DNA of 64,000 bases from an uncultured Williamsia sp. (GTDB lineage: Bacteria; Actinomycetota; Actinomycetes; Mycobacteriales; Mycobacteriaceae). The notes under the pieces are model-generated. The model did not search any database. It saw only the letters and a list, made by a program, of their open reading frames with translations, and was not told where the DNA came from. Of the stretch, positions 1 to 8,061 are shown one piece after another. The stretch covers positions 310,001 through 374,000 of the forward strand of contig NZ_CANLWM010000005.1 in NCBI RefSeq assembly GCF_947494875.1, in the 5' to 3' direction. The position numbers and the translations under genes are program-made. How positions within the stretch are numbered: the stretch's first letter is position 1; every line of letters begins with the position of its first letter.

Positions 1-1
1 G

Positions 2-556
2 CGGGAGGAACTGGGCGAGGCGCTCGACACCGACACCGGACCGACCGCCCTGCGCTACTCGAAGGGCGCTGTCCCCGAGGACATCCGAGCAGTCGAACGT
101 CTCGAGGATGGCGTCGACGTGCTGCACCGCGCGTCGGGGTCGGATCCGGCCGACGTCCTCATCGTCGGCGTCGGCGCGTTCTGTGCGCTCGCCGTCGACA
201 CCGCAGAGCGTCTGTCGAAGCAGGGCATCCGGGCGACCGTGATCGACCCGCGGTGGGTTCTGCCCGTGCCGGACAGCGTCGTCGCGTTGGCCCGCGAGCA
301 CCGGCTCGTCGTGACCCTCGAGGACTCGGGGGTCCAGGGCGGTGCGGGGTCTGCTGTCGCGGCGCGCCTGCACGCCGAGAACGTCGACGTCGCGATCCAG
401 CAGCGCGGTATCCCGCAGGACTTCCTGCAGCACGCCTCACGCGGTGAACTGCTCGCCGAACTGGGCCTCACCGCACAGGATCTCGCACGCGGGATCACGG
501 CGACCGTCGCGACGATGCAGTCGTCGCCGTTGACCGACGACGTCACCGCTCGCTGA
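2..556 (+). CDS. dxs: 1-deoxy-D-xylulose-5-phosphate synthase, C-terminal part (5' end outside window)
   Basis: Dxs condenses pyruvate and glyceraldehyde 3-phosphate with thiamine diphosphate, the first step of the MEP isoprenoid pathway in the cytosol. Only the last 184 residues are visible. They hold the end of the pyrimidine-binding domain and the C-terminal transketolase-like domain, with the family signatures VIDPRWVLPV and TLEDSGVQGGAGSAV and the conserved GIPQDFLQHASR segment. The frame is open from base 2 to TGA at 554-556. It converges with the RNase D gene, whose stop lies 7 bases away. In M. tuberculosis dxs1 (Rv2682c) has the same neighbours, which supports the call. Confidence 0.95.
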   Translation, partial: REELGEALDTDTGPTALRYSKGAVPEDIRAVERLEDGVDVLHRASGSDPADVLIVGVGAFCALAVDTAERLSKQGIRATVIDPRWVLPVPDSVVALAREHRLVVTLEDSGVQGGAGSAVAARLHAENVDVAIQQRGIPQDFLQHASRGELLAELGLTAQDLARGITATVATMQSSPLTDDVTAR

Positions 557-563
557 GACGTGG

Positions 564-1865
564 TCACTCCTCCGGCGCGTCGGCCCCTGCCGTGCTGAGC
601 GCCTCGGCGATGACCGGACCGCAGACCTCGGCCTGCCACGGGCGGGCGCCGAGTGTGCGCAACCGTTCCGCGACCGCGTCATCTGTCGCGGGTTCGACTC
701 CGTCCCAACAGATCTGACGCAGCACGTCCGGCTGCAAAAGGTTCTCGACCGGGGTCGACACCTGCTCCGACAGGGCGGCCATCGCGGGCCGTGCCGCGGC
801 GATCCGCTCGGCGGCCGCCGGATTGCGGTTCGACCACCGGTTCACCGGGGGGAGCCCGACGCTGCGGGCGGTCCGCGGTGGGAGTTCGGAGTCGGGGAGT
901 CGGCGCGCGCGGTCCAGCGCGTCGAACCATCTGCGCGCGGAGCGGCGCTGCCGGTGGCCGCCGAACACCGGCAGCGCGGTCAACTCGTCGACCGAGGCCG
1001 GTCCGGCGGTCGCGGCGGCGACGATTGCGGAGTCGGGCAGGACACGGCCGGGCGCGATGTCCCGCTGCTCGGCGACCTGCTCACGCGCGGTCCACAGTTC
1101 GCGGACGGCGGCGAGGACACGCGGGGCCTTAACGGTGTGCAGTCCGGACGTCCGACGCCACCGGTCGGGTCGCGGCGGCGGCTCGGGCTTGGTGCGGACG
1201 TGGTCGAACTCCTCGACGGCCCAGCGTGTCTTGCCGGCGTCGTCCAGTGCGGCAGCCACGGCATCGCGCAGCTCGACCAGGACCTCGACGTCGAGTGCGG
1301 CGTAGTTCAGCCAGTCGTCGGGCAGAGGCCGTTTCGACCAGTCCGCCGCGCCGTGGCCCTTGGCCAGACCCATGCCCAGGAAGTGGGCGACCATGGCCGC
1401 GAGGTTGACGCGGGGGAGCCCGAGCAGGCGTCCGCCCAACTCGGTGTCGAAGAGGTCGGCGCACACGAAGCCGAGATCTCGCAGGCAGGGCAGGTCCTGG
1501 TCGGCGGCGTGCAACACCCACTGCGGTCCGTCGAGCACCTCGACGAGCGGCCCGAGCGCGTCGGGGTGGTCGATCGGGTCGACGAGGAACGATCCGGACC
1601 CGCGACGGCGGATCTGGATCAGGTAGGCGCGATTGGAGTACCGGAAGCCCGAGGCCCGCTCGGTGTCCAGCGCGATCGGTCCCTCACCGTCGGCGAGGCG
1701 GCGGGCGGCGTCGGCGAACTCCTCCGGCAGCGACAGCAACGGCGGGACGCCGTCGACCGGGCGGTCCAGAGGAACGACGGTGGGCTCGGCCTCGGTGGGC
1801 TCGGCGTCGGGTGTCTCGGGTGCGTCCGGTTCGGAGCCGGGATCGCCACCGGCGGGAGTGGTCAT
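564..1865 (-). CDS. rnd: Ribonuclease D-like 3'-5' exonuclease with HRDC domain
   Basis: Cytosolic 433-aa DEDD-family 3'-5' exoribonuclease, expected to trim the 3' ends of tRNA precursors or other stable RNAs. The DEDD residues are visible: IALDTE (D67, E69), VLHAADQDL near residue 125 and YAALDVEVL near residue 200. An HRDC nucleic-acid-binding domain lies around residues 240-310. ATG 1865 is chosen because it sits 5 bases after the stop of the upstream DUF3000 gene and starts the acidic Pro-rich tail MTTPAGGD typical of actinobacterial homologues; a longer frame to 1994 runs into DUF3000. It matches Rv2681 in content and context. Confidence 0.9.
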   Translation of the reverse strand: MTTPAGGDPGSEPDAPETPDAEPTEAEPTVVPLDRPVDGVPPLLSLPEEFADAARRLADGEGPIALDTERASGFRYSNRAYLIQIRRRGSGSFLVDPIDHPDALGPLVEVLDGPQWVLHAADQDLPCLRDLGFVCADLFDTELGGRLLGLPRVNLAAMVAHFLGMGLAKGHGAADWSKRPLPDDWLNYAALDVEVLVELRDAVAAALDDAGKTRWAVEEFDHVRTKPEPPPRPDRWRRTSGLHTVKAPRVLAAVRELWTAREQVAEQRDIAPGRVLPDSAIVAAATAGPASVDELTALPVFGGHRQRRSARRWFDALDRARRLPDSELPPRTARSVGLPPVNRWSNRNPAAAERIAAARPAMAALSEQVSTPVENLLQPDVLRQICWDGVEPATDDAVAERLRTLGARPWQAEVCGPVIAEALSTAGADAPEE

Positions 1866-1870
1866 CCGCG

Positions 1871-2482
1871 TCAGGTGACGCGGTCGCCGACACCGAGTGT
1901 CGTCACACCGCTCGGCGGCAGACCCGCGGCCAGGGACAGGACGTCGCAGAACGCCTCGACGTGGGCCGCGAGGTCGACCGACAGAGCCGTCCACGACGCG
2001 CGCAGCTCGAGCTGGTGGGCGCGTGGCGGACCGGCGATGTCGCCGTAGCGGACCGACGTCGTCGAGGTCACGGTGCCGCCGAGGGCGGTCATGCTCGACT
2101 CCGACAGCGGTTCTGCCGACAGCGCGTCCACGAGCCAGCTCCAGGCGACCTCCGGCAACAGGGGATCGGTCGCCAGAGCGGCCTCCACCTCGGCCTGGAT
2201 GAACGCGACCAGGCGCATAGTGCCGTTCCAGGCGTCCTGCCCCTCGGGGTCGTACAGCAGGATCAACCGTCCGAACGCGCTGCCGTCGGAGTCGGTCGGG
2301 ATGGGCGCGGAGTCGGGGTCGATGGTGCGGACCTCCGCCCCGATCGCATGGCTGAAGGGCGCGAGTCGCTGGGGCGGACGAATGCTGCCGACCTCGATGT
2401 CGGGGCGGATACGCGCAGCGTGCATCGAATCGACGGCGCTACGGAAATCGTCGGGCTCCGTGCGAGCCCCGGATGAGGTCAC
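1871..2482 (-). CDS. DUF3000 family protein
   Basis: A 203-aa soluble protein of the actinobacterial DUF3000 family (equivalent of Rv2680); its biochemical role is unknown. No signal peptide, membrane segment or catalytic motif is seen. The GTG start at 2482 is preceded by TACCGT (minus strand, 2489-2494) six bases upstream, the spacing expected of a leaderless transcript. Its stop is five bases before the RNase D start, so the two are probably one operon. This pairing is conserved in mycobacteria, which hints at an RNA-related or housekeeping role, but nothing in the sequence shows it. It diverges from hemE. Confidence 0.85.
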   Translation of the reverse strand: MTSSGARTEPDDFRSAVDSMHAARIRPDIEVGSIRPPQRLAPFSHAIGAEVRTIDPDSAPIPTDSDGSAFGRLILLYDPEGQDAWNGTMRLVAFIQAEVEAALATDPLLPEVAWSWLVDALSAEPLSESSMTALGGTVTSTTSVRYGDIAGPPRAHQLELRASWTALSVDLAAHVEAFCDVLSLAAGLPPSGVTTLGVGDRVT

Positions 2483-2488
2483 GTCAGC

Positions 2489-2494
2489 ACGGTA
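2489..2494 (-). promoter_or_regulatory. Probable -10 element (TACCGT) of a leaderless DUF3000-rnd transcript
   Basis: The minus strand reads TACCGT six bases before the GTG of the DUF3000 gene, matching the actinobacterial TANNNT -10 consensus at leaderless spacing. No clear -35 is seen. Confidence 0.5.
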
Positions 2495-2565
2495 GGCCGC
2501 GCCGCCCCGTGTCCGCAGGAGGCGCGCCGGGCGGTGACGGGTGTGCGCCGTGGGACCATGGGGGC

Positions 2566-3627
2566 GTGAAGACGCAGCAGACGCCGGGCACCGTGCGCCG
2601 TATGCCCCTCATCGCGGCCGCGACCGGCGCCACACCGTCCCGTCGCCCCGTCTGGTTCATGCGACAGGCCGGGCGGTCGCTGCCGGAGTACCGCGCCATC
2701 CGCGTCGACCGCGGCATGTTGGAGTCCTGCTTCGACGCCGAGCTGCTCGCCGAGATCACCCTGCAGCCGGTGCGCCGCCACGGTGTGGACGCCGCCATCC
2801 TCTTCTCCGACATCGTCGTGCCGCTGCGGGCCGCCGGGATCGATCTCGACATCGTCGCCGGCACCGGACCCGTCATCGCGTCGCCGGTCCGGGACCGCGC
2901 GGCGGTCGACGCCATCCCACGCCTGATCCCGGGAGAGGTCGGCTCCATCGCGAAGGGGATCGACGCGATCCTCGCCGAGCTCCCGGAGGAGACCGCACTC
3001 ATCGGGTTCGCGGGAGCTCCCTTCACCCTGGCGTCGTACCTGGTGGAGGGCGGCCCCAGCCGGACCTACGAGCGCACCAAGGCCCTCATGCACGGTGACC
3101 CGCAGACGTGGGAGCGACTGCTCGGAGCCCTCGCCGACATCACGATCACCTTCCTGCGCGTCCAGCTCGACGCCGGCGTCCACGCGGTCCAGCTGTTCGA
3201 CTCCTGGGCGGGTGCGCTGTCGCTGGCCGACTACCGGCGGTTCGTCGCGCCGCAGACCCGGCGGGTGCTCGCCGAGGTCGCCGAGTACGGACGGCCCCGC
3301 ATCCATTTCGGTGTCGGCACGGGCGAGCTGCTGCACGAGATGGGTGCCGTCGGCGCCGATGTCGTCGGGGTGGACTGGCGGATCCCGCTCGACGACGCCG
3401 CGCGCCGGGTCGGACCCGGGAAAGCGCTACAGGGCAACATCGACCCGTCCATCCTGTCCGCGCCGTGGGAGGTCGTCGAGGCCGAGGTCCGTCGGGTCCT
3501 GGCCGAGGGCGAGGCCGCCATCGCCGCCGGCGCCACCGGGCACATCGTCAACCTCGGCCACGGGGTGCTGCCGACCACCGACCCCGACGTGCTGACCCGG
3601 ATCGTCGAGCTCGTCCACACCGCATGA
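2566..3627 (+). CDS. hemE: Uroporphyrinogen decarboxylase
   Basis: Decarboxylates the four acetate side chains of uroporphyrinogen III to give coproporphyrinogen III in the cytosol. The 353-aa protein carries both family signatures: [16 protein letters not shown] near the N-terminus and [17 protein letters not shown] mid-protein, plus FDSWAG and the GNIDPSIL segment. GTG 2566 is preferred: a TACCAT-like GACCAT lies six bases upstream (leaderless spacing), and the frame further upstream has no family similarity. Its stop overlaps the start of hemY by ATGA, so hemE-hemY-chdC is one translationally coupled heme operon. Confidence 0.95.
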   Translation: MKTQQTPGTVRRMPLIAAATGATPSRRPVWFMRQAGRSLPEYRAIRVDRGMLESCFDAELLAEITLQPVRRHGVDAAILFSDIVVPLRAAGIDLDIVAGTGPVIASPVRDRAAVDAIPRLIPGEVGSIAKGIDAILAELPEETALIGFAGAPFTLASYLVEGGPSRTYERTKALMHGDPQTWERLLGALADITITFLRVQLDAGVHAVQLFDSWAGALSLADYRRFVAPQTRRVLAEVAEYGRPRIHFGVGTGELLHEMGAVGADVVGVDWRIPLDDAARRVGPGKALQGNIDPSILSAPWEVVEAEVRRVLAEGEAAIAAGATGHIVNLGHGVLPTTDPDVLTRIVELVHTA

Positions 3628-5039
3628 CGGACGGCCCCCGCGTCGCCGTCGTCGGTGCGGGCGTCTCCGGGCTGACCGCCGCGCTGGCGGTGCGGGATGC
3701 GCTCGGTCCGACGGCCCGCATCGACGTCCTCGAGGGATCGTCGCGGCCCGGGGGACTGCTGACCGCACGGACGGTCGCGGGTGTCTCCGTCGACGCCGGT
3801 GCCGAATCATTCATCGTGCGACGACCCGAGGCAGTCGCACTCATCGACCGACTCGGGCTGTCGGAGCACGTCGTGACCCCGACGGGACGGCGCCCGGCCG
3901 TGCTCGCGCGGGGTGCGCTGCATCCGCTTCCCCGGCCGACGGTGATGGGGATCCCGGCCGGGCCCGATGCCGTCGCCGACGTCGCCGACGCGGCCGACCT
4001 GGCGTCGATGGCCGCCGAATCCGACCGCCCCCTGCCGTGGACACCCGGTGACGACGTGGCGATCGGTGCGCTCGTCGGTGGCCGGTTCGGCCGCTCCGTC
4101 GTCGACCGCAGCGTCGACCCGATGCTGTCGGGCGTGTACTCCGCTCGCGCCGACGACATCGGACTGCGCGCCGCGCTCCCGCAGATCGCGGCACGCCTCG
4201 ACGCCGGCGCCCCCAGCCTCGGTGCGGCGATCGCCGCGGTGCTGCCGCCGCCGTCGGACGCGCCGATCTTCGGTGCCCTCGACGGCGGTTACCGAACGTT
4301 GGTCGACGCCCTCGTCGACGCTGCCGGGGTCGAACCCCGCTATGACGCGCCGGTCACCGCGCTCCACCGTGACCGGGACCGGTGGGTGATGACCGTCGGG
4401 GGCGAGCCGGACCTCGTGTGCGACGCGGTCGTGCTGGCGGTGCCGGCGCCCACCGCGGCCCGACTGCTCGAACCCGTCGCGGCGCAGTCGATGTCCGAGC
4501 TCGCACAGGTCCAGGTCGCCGGATCGGCCTTGGTGGTGCTCGCGCTCGACGAGACGGTGACCCTGCCCGACCACTCGGGTGTCCTGGTCGCGACGGGGGA
4601 GGCGACCACCGCGAAGGCGATCACCCTGTCGTCGCAGAAGTGGCCGCATCTGGGTGCCGGACCGCGGTTGGTGCGGGTGTCCTTCGGGCGTCTCGGCGAC
4701 CCGGTCGACGCGATCACCGACGGCGACCTGATCTCCGCCGCCGTCGACGATCTCGGCCTCGTGTGCACGCTGGCGGGCGGTCGGGCACCCCGGACGGACG
4801 AGGTCCTCGACGGCGTCGTCCAGCGGTGGCCGGTCGGACTCCCGCGGTACGGGCCGGGACACCTCGGCCTCGTCGCCCGGGCCGATGCGGCGCTGCCGGA
4901 CGGGGTCGCCACATGCGGTGCCACCTACGCCGGTGTCGGTGTCCCTGCCTGCATCGCCCGGGCGACGGTCGCGGCTGCCCGCGTCGTCGCGCATCTCACG
5001 GCCGACGGGCGAGACGCCGGTGGCACGATGGGGACATGA
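3624..5039 (+). CDS. hemY: Coproporphyrinogen III/protoporphyrinogen oxidase (HemY type, FAD)
   Basis: FAD-dependent oxidase of 471 aa that aromatises coproporphyrinogen III to coproporphyrin III in the Gram-positive coproporphyrin-dependent heme pathway; older annotation calls it protoporphyrinogen oxidase. The N-terminal dinucleotide-binding motif [17 protein letters not shown] is clear, followed by an ADP-ribose-contacting Glu ([13 protein letters not shown]). The C-terminal [16 protein letters not shown] segment is the typical second FAD-binding stretch. It starts inside the hemE stop (ATGA) and its own stop overlaps the chdC start in the same way. The order equals Rv2678c-Rv2676c. A ferrochelatase is not in this window. 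Confidence 0.93.
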   Translation: MTDGPRVAVVGAGVSGLTAALAVRDALGPTARIDVLEGSSRPGGLLTARTVAGVSVDAGAESFIVRRPEAVALIDRLGLSEHVVTPTGRRPAVLARGALHPLPRPTVMGIPAGPDAVADVADAADLASMAAESDRPLPWTPGDDVAIGALVGGRFGRSVVDRSVDPMLSGVYSARADDIGLRAALPQIAARLDAGAPSLGAAIAAVLPPPSDAPIFGALDGGYRTLVDALVDAAGVEPRYDAPVTALHRDRDRWVMTVGGEPDLVCDAVVLAVPAPTAARLLEPVAAQSMSELAQVQVAGSALVVLALDETVTLPDHSGVLVATGEATTAKAITLSSQKWPHLGAGPRLVRVSFGRLGDPVDAITDGDLISAAVDDLGLVCTLAGGRAPRTDEVLDGVVQRWPVGLPRYGPGHLGLVARADAALPDGVATCGATYAGVGVPACIARATVAAARVVAHLTADGRDAGGTMGT

Positions 5040-5731
5040 GCCGTCTCGACTACGCCGCGCTGAACTCCACCGTCCGCTACCTGATGTTCTCGGTGTTCGC
5101 GGTACGCCCCGGTGAGCTCCCGGACGACCGCGCCGACGTGATCGCCGAGACCCGTGAGTTCGTCGACAAGCTCGAGACCAGCGGTGTCGTGGTCCGCGGC
5201 CTCTACGACGTCGCCGGGATGCGCGCCGACGCCGACTTCATGATCTGGTGGCACGCCGAGCACATCGAGGACCTGCAGCGTGCCTACGCCGACTTCCGCC
5301 GGTCGACGACGCTGGGTCGGGCGAGCACCGCGGTGTGGAGCAACGCGGCGCTGCACCGGCCTGCGGAGTTCAACAAGAGCCACGTCCCGGCGTTCCTCGC
5401 CGGTGAGGAGCCGGGCGCCTACATCTGCGTCTACCCGTTCGTCCGCAGCTACGAGTGGTACCTTCTGCCCGACGCCGAGCGCCGCAAGATGCTCGCCGAC
5501 CACGGCAAGGCCGCCCGCGAGTACAAGGACGTGCGCGCCAACACCGTCGCGTCGTTCGCCCTGGGTGACTACGAGTGGATCCTCGCTTTCGAGGCCCCTG
5601 AGCTGCATCGCATCGTCGACCTCATGCGTGATCTGCGCGCCACCGAGGCCCGGCTGCACGTCCGCGAGGAGATCCCGTTCTACACCGGCCCCCGCGTCGA
5701 GGTCGACCAGTTGGTCGCCGCATTGCCCTGA
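5036..5731 (+). CDS. chdC: Coproheme decarboxylase (chlorite-dismutase fold, HemQ)
   Basis: Converts coproheme to heme b by two peroxide-dependent oxidative decarboxylations, the final step of the coproporphyrin-dependent pathway. The 231-aa protein has the actinobacterial HemQ layout: two chlorite-dismutase-like halves, the conserved [10 protein letters not shown] segment with the probable catalytic tyrosine Y133, and [11 protein letters not shown] with H156, the probable proximal heme ligand. It lacks the distal-Arg context of true chlorite dismutases. ATG 5036 overlaps the hemY stop. It ends the heme operon; the next gene has its own ribosome-binding site after 73 bases. Confidence 0.93.
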   Translation: MSRLDYAALNSTVRYLMFSVFAVRPGELPDDRADVIAETREFVDKLETSGVVVRGLYDVAGMRADADFMIWWHAEHIEDLQRAYADFRRSTTLGRASTAVWSNAALHRPAEFNKSHVPAFLAGEEPGAYICVYPFVRSYEWYLLPDAERRKMLADHGKAAREYKDVRANTVASFALGDYEWILAFEAPELHRIVDLMRDLRATEARLHVREEIPFYTGPRVEVDQLVAALP

Positions 5732-5804
5732 TCTCGACGCGATCGATGAGTTCCCTTCTCGGGTCCGGTCTGTACACAAGACAGCCGAATCAGGAGGACC
5801 GTCC

Positions 5805-6353
5805 GTGCGCGATCTCGTCATCACCCAGAACCTCACCGTCGACGGCGTCGTCGAGGCGACCGACGACTGGTTTGCGACTGCGGGGGAGGACGACCCGGAG
5901 GTCGACGCCGCGCTCGCCGCGCAACGCGACGCCTCCGACGGGTTCCTCGTCGGGCGCGAGACGTTCGTCGGCATGTGGGACTTCTGGGGTCCGAAAACCG
6001 ACGACACGACGGGCGTCACCGCGCACCTGAATCGCGTCGCCAAGTACGTCGTCTCGTCGACACTCGACGACCCGGGATGGGCCAACTCGGAGGTGTTGCG
6101 CGGTGACCTTCGTGCGGCGATCGGCGACATCACCGCGCGACCGGGCGGCGACATCGTCTGCACCGGCAGCATCCGGCTGTGTCACGACCTGCTGGCGATG
6201 GACCTCGTCGACGAACTGCGACTCTTCACGTACCCCTATGTCCGCGGACACGGACGCCGACTGTTCGAGGGCGCGATGTCGCAGCGGTGGATGCCGACGG
6301 AGGTCACCGCGTTCCCGTCCGGGGTGGTGCTCACCCGTCTGCGACGGGCGTGA
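5805..6353 (+). CDS. Dihydrofolate reductase-fold protein (RibD C-terminal family)
   Basis: A 182-aa member of the DHFR/RibD-C superfamily, related to the many YwjB/YyaP-like proteins of unknown substrate. Visible features are the N-terminal beta strand DLVITQNLTVDGVVE, the GFLVGRETFVGMWDFW segment and the GGDIVCTGSIRL NADPH-site stretch. The GTG start at 5805 is fixed by a strong Shine-Dalgarno AGGAGG at 5792-5797. It lies between chdC and the convergent msrB gene. It may be an NADPH-dependent reductase, but nothing here identifies a substrate, and it is not the essential FolA. Confidence 0.8.
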   Translation: MRDLVITQNLTVDGVVEATDDWFATAGEDDPEVDAALAAQRDASDGFLVGRETFVGMWDFWGPKTDDTTGVTAHLNRVAKYVVSSTLDDPGWANSEVLRGDLRAAIGDITARPGGDIVCTGSIRLCHDLLAMDLVDELRLFTYPYVRGHGRRLFEGAMSQRWMPTEVTAFPSGVVLTRLRRA

Positions 6354-6356
6354 GGG

Positions 6357-6782
6357 TCAGGCCTCTTCGAGGCGCATCGAGATCGAGTTGATGCAGTACC
6401 GCAGATCGGTGGGGGTGTCGTAACCCTCGCCGGCGAAGACGTGACCGAGGTGGCTGCCGCAGTTGGCGCAGAGGACCTCGGTGCGCAGCATGCCCATCGA
6501 GCGGTCCTCGTGCTCGATGATCGCGTCACCGGCCAGCGGGCTGAAGAACGAGGGCCATCCGCAGTGCGAGTCGAACTTCTGCTCGCTGCGGAACAGCTCG
6601 GCGTCGCAGGCGCGGCAGCGGTAGACACCGACGGTCTTCGTGTCGGTGTACTCACCGACGAACGGTGCCTCGGTTCCCGCCTGTCGCAGCACCCGGTATT
6701 CCTCAGGGGTCAGCTGCGCACGCCATTCGTCGTCAGATTTCTGGACGGGGGGAGTGGTGCTGCTGGTGCGATCGACGCTCAT
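6357..6782 (-). CDS. msrB: Peptide-methionine (R)-S-oxide reductase
   Basis: Reduces the R-epimer of methionine sulfoxide in proteins, using thioredoxin, and repairs oxidative damage in the cytosol. The 141-aa protein has the two zinc-binding pairs C56-x-x-C59 and C105-x-x-C108, the FDSHCGWPSF signature and the catalytic cysteine C130 in RYCINSISM. Its ATG at 6782 overlaps the stop of aftC (ATGA), so it is the distal gene of an aftC-msrB operon, as for Rv2673-Rv2674. It converges with the DHFR-fold gene with only a few bases between stops. Confidence 0.94.
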   Translation of the reverse strand: MSVDRTSSTTPPVQKSDDEWRAQLTPEEYRVLRQAGTEAPFVGEYTDTKTVGVYRCRACDAELFRSEQKFDSHCGWPSFFSPLAGDAIIEHEDRSMGMLRTEVLCANCGSHLGHVFAGEGYDTPTDLRYCINSISMRLEEA

Positions 6783-8014
6783 GCATCCACGGTAGCGCGC
6801 GGGCTGTCCACGGTCGGGGTCTCGCGCTGGGCGCGGAGGTCGAGCCACCGGAACAGCAGCACACAGAAGATGGTGATCAAGAGCAGCGACCAGCCCCAGG
6901 TCACCTTGTTGTACTCCAGCGCCCGCCCGAACGCGGCCCAGCGTTTCGACAGGAACGAGTCGAACGTCATGCACCCGACGACACCGAGCCAGGCAGGCCA
7001 TGCCCGCATCACCGATCCGGGCCGGACGACGGTCATCAGCAGGGGGAACAGGAGCATCGAGTAGTAGCCCTGGCCGAGTGAGGACACCAGGAAAACGGTG
7101 ACCAGCAGGACGCCGCTGGAGGTGGCAGCCCACAGGAGCTCGTCGGTCTGCCGGTAGAACCGCCAGAGGAACCACAGGCAGAACACGGCCATCAGCACGA
7201 ACGCGATGCGCAGCACGTAGAGCAGCCACGGCTGTACGCCGAAGTAGGCGCCGTTGCCGGCGATCGAGCTGTTGTAGTAGTCCCGTGCCTCCCCCAGATA
7301 GGGGACGGTGCGCTTGATGAAGTCGACGGGGTCCACCGACAGCGGCCACGCCAGAGCGGTGAGAACAAGCGGGATCCCGATCGCACCGCCGAACACCCGC
7401 CACCGTCGCGTCAGCAGGGGCAGCAGGAGCAGGGGCGCGAGGACGGGCTTCACCGCGAGCGTCAGGCCGATCGGTACACCCGCCCACCAGTCCCGCTTGG
7501 CCAGCAGCAGCATGAGGAAGGCGATCTCACCGAGCAGGACGAACGAGTTGAAGTTCGTGAAGATCAGTGTGTGCGCGACGGTCTCGGTGCAGAAGAAGAA
7601 GAACAGCACGATCGGGAACGCCACCGACCGCCCGTCGAAACCGAACATGCGGATCAGCAGGTAGGCACACACGACGAGCGCCACCACGGAGACCGCGATG
7701 AAGATCCACCGGGCCCGTTCGGGGTCGATGTAGGCCATCGGCGACATCAAGAGCGTGCCCGACGGCGGGTAGAGGTAGTGCGGGTCGACGGTGTCGTAGT
7801 TCTCGCCGTAGACCGCGCGGCGGTTCAGGAAGGCCAGCGCGGCGTCGTAGACCGGGCGGAAGTCGTCGGTGCGATCGCCGTTGACGCCCATGATGATCGA
7901 CCGCTGCAGGACGATCACGACGGTGATCGGCCACAGGATCAGCGCGATGATCCGATCGGTGGACATCGCGGGGAACAGACGGGCATCTCTGCGCGCAGAG
8001 AGGTCAAGCGACAC
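6779..8014 (-). CDS. aftC: Alpha-(1->3) arabinofuranosyltransferase, GT-C fold (AftC type)
   Basis: Polytopic membrane glycosyltransferase of 411 aa (GT87/DUF2029). The mycobacterial orthologue AftC adds alpha-1,3 branches to the arabinan of arabinogalactan and lipoarabinomannan, using decaprenyl-phosphoryl-arabinose. Around ten hydrophobic segments are seen. The first extracytoplasmic loop carries the acidic motif DRTDDFRPVY, followed by DPHYLYPPSG, as expected for the GT-C catalytic site. The location between msrB and the Rv2672-like gene matches Rv2673 and is the main support for AftC over other GT87 enzymes. The GTG start is 6 bases downstream of a TACGGT -10, so the mRNA is probably leaderless. 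Confidence 0.88.
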   Translation of the reverse strand: MSLDLSARRDARLFPAMSTDRIIALILWPITVVIVLQRSIIMGVNGDRTDDFRPVYDAALAFLNRRAVYGENYDTVDPHYLYPPSGTLLMSPMAYIDPERARWIFIAVSVVALVVCAYLLIRMFGFDGRSVAFPIVLFFFFCTETVAHTLIFTNFNSFVLLGEIAFLMLLLAKRDWWAGVPIGLTLAVKPVLAPLLLLPLLTRRWRVFGGAIGIPLVLTALAWPLSVDPVDFIKRTVPYLGEARDYYNSSIAGNGAYFGVQPWLLYVLRIAFVLMAVFCLWFLWRFYRQTDELLWAATSSGVLLVTVFLVSSLGQGYYSMLLFPLLMTVVRPGSVMRAWPAWLGVVGCMTFDSFLSKRWAAFGRALEYNKVTWGWSLLLITIFCVLLFRWLDLRAQRETPTVDSPRATVDA

Positions 8015-8020
8015 CCGGGC

Positions 8021-8026
8021 ACCGTA
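8021..8026 (-). promoter_or_regulatory. Probable -10 element (TACGGT) of leaderless aftC-msrB transcript
   Basis: The minus strand reads TACGGT six bases upstream of the aftC GTG start. It fits TANNNT at leaderless spacing. No convincing -35 is visible. Confidence 0.5.
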
Positions 8027-8061
8027 CTACGACGCGCGCCGTGACCGGCCGAGGCGGCAGG

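Noticed and set aside
5036-5731. True chlorite dismutase
   Set aside because: The Tyr133/His156 arrangement and the heme operon context indicate coproheme decarboxylase; no perchlorate genes are present.
5767-5786. Short dyad CTGT-ACAG (around TGTACACAAGACAG) as an operator before the DHFR-fold gene
   Set aside because: The arms are only four bases and could easily occur by chance; no second copy was seen.
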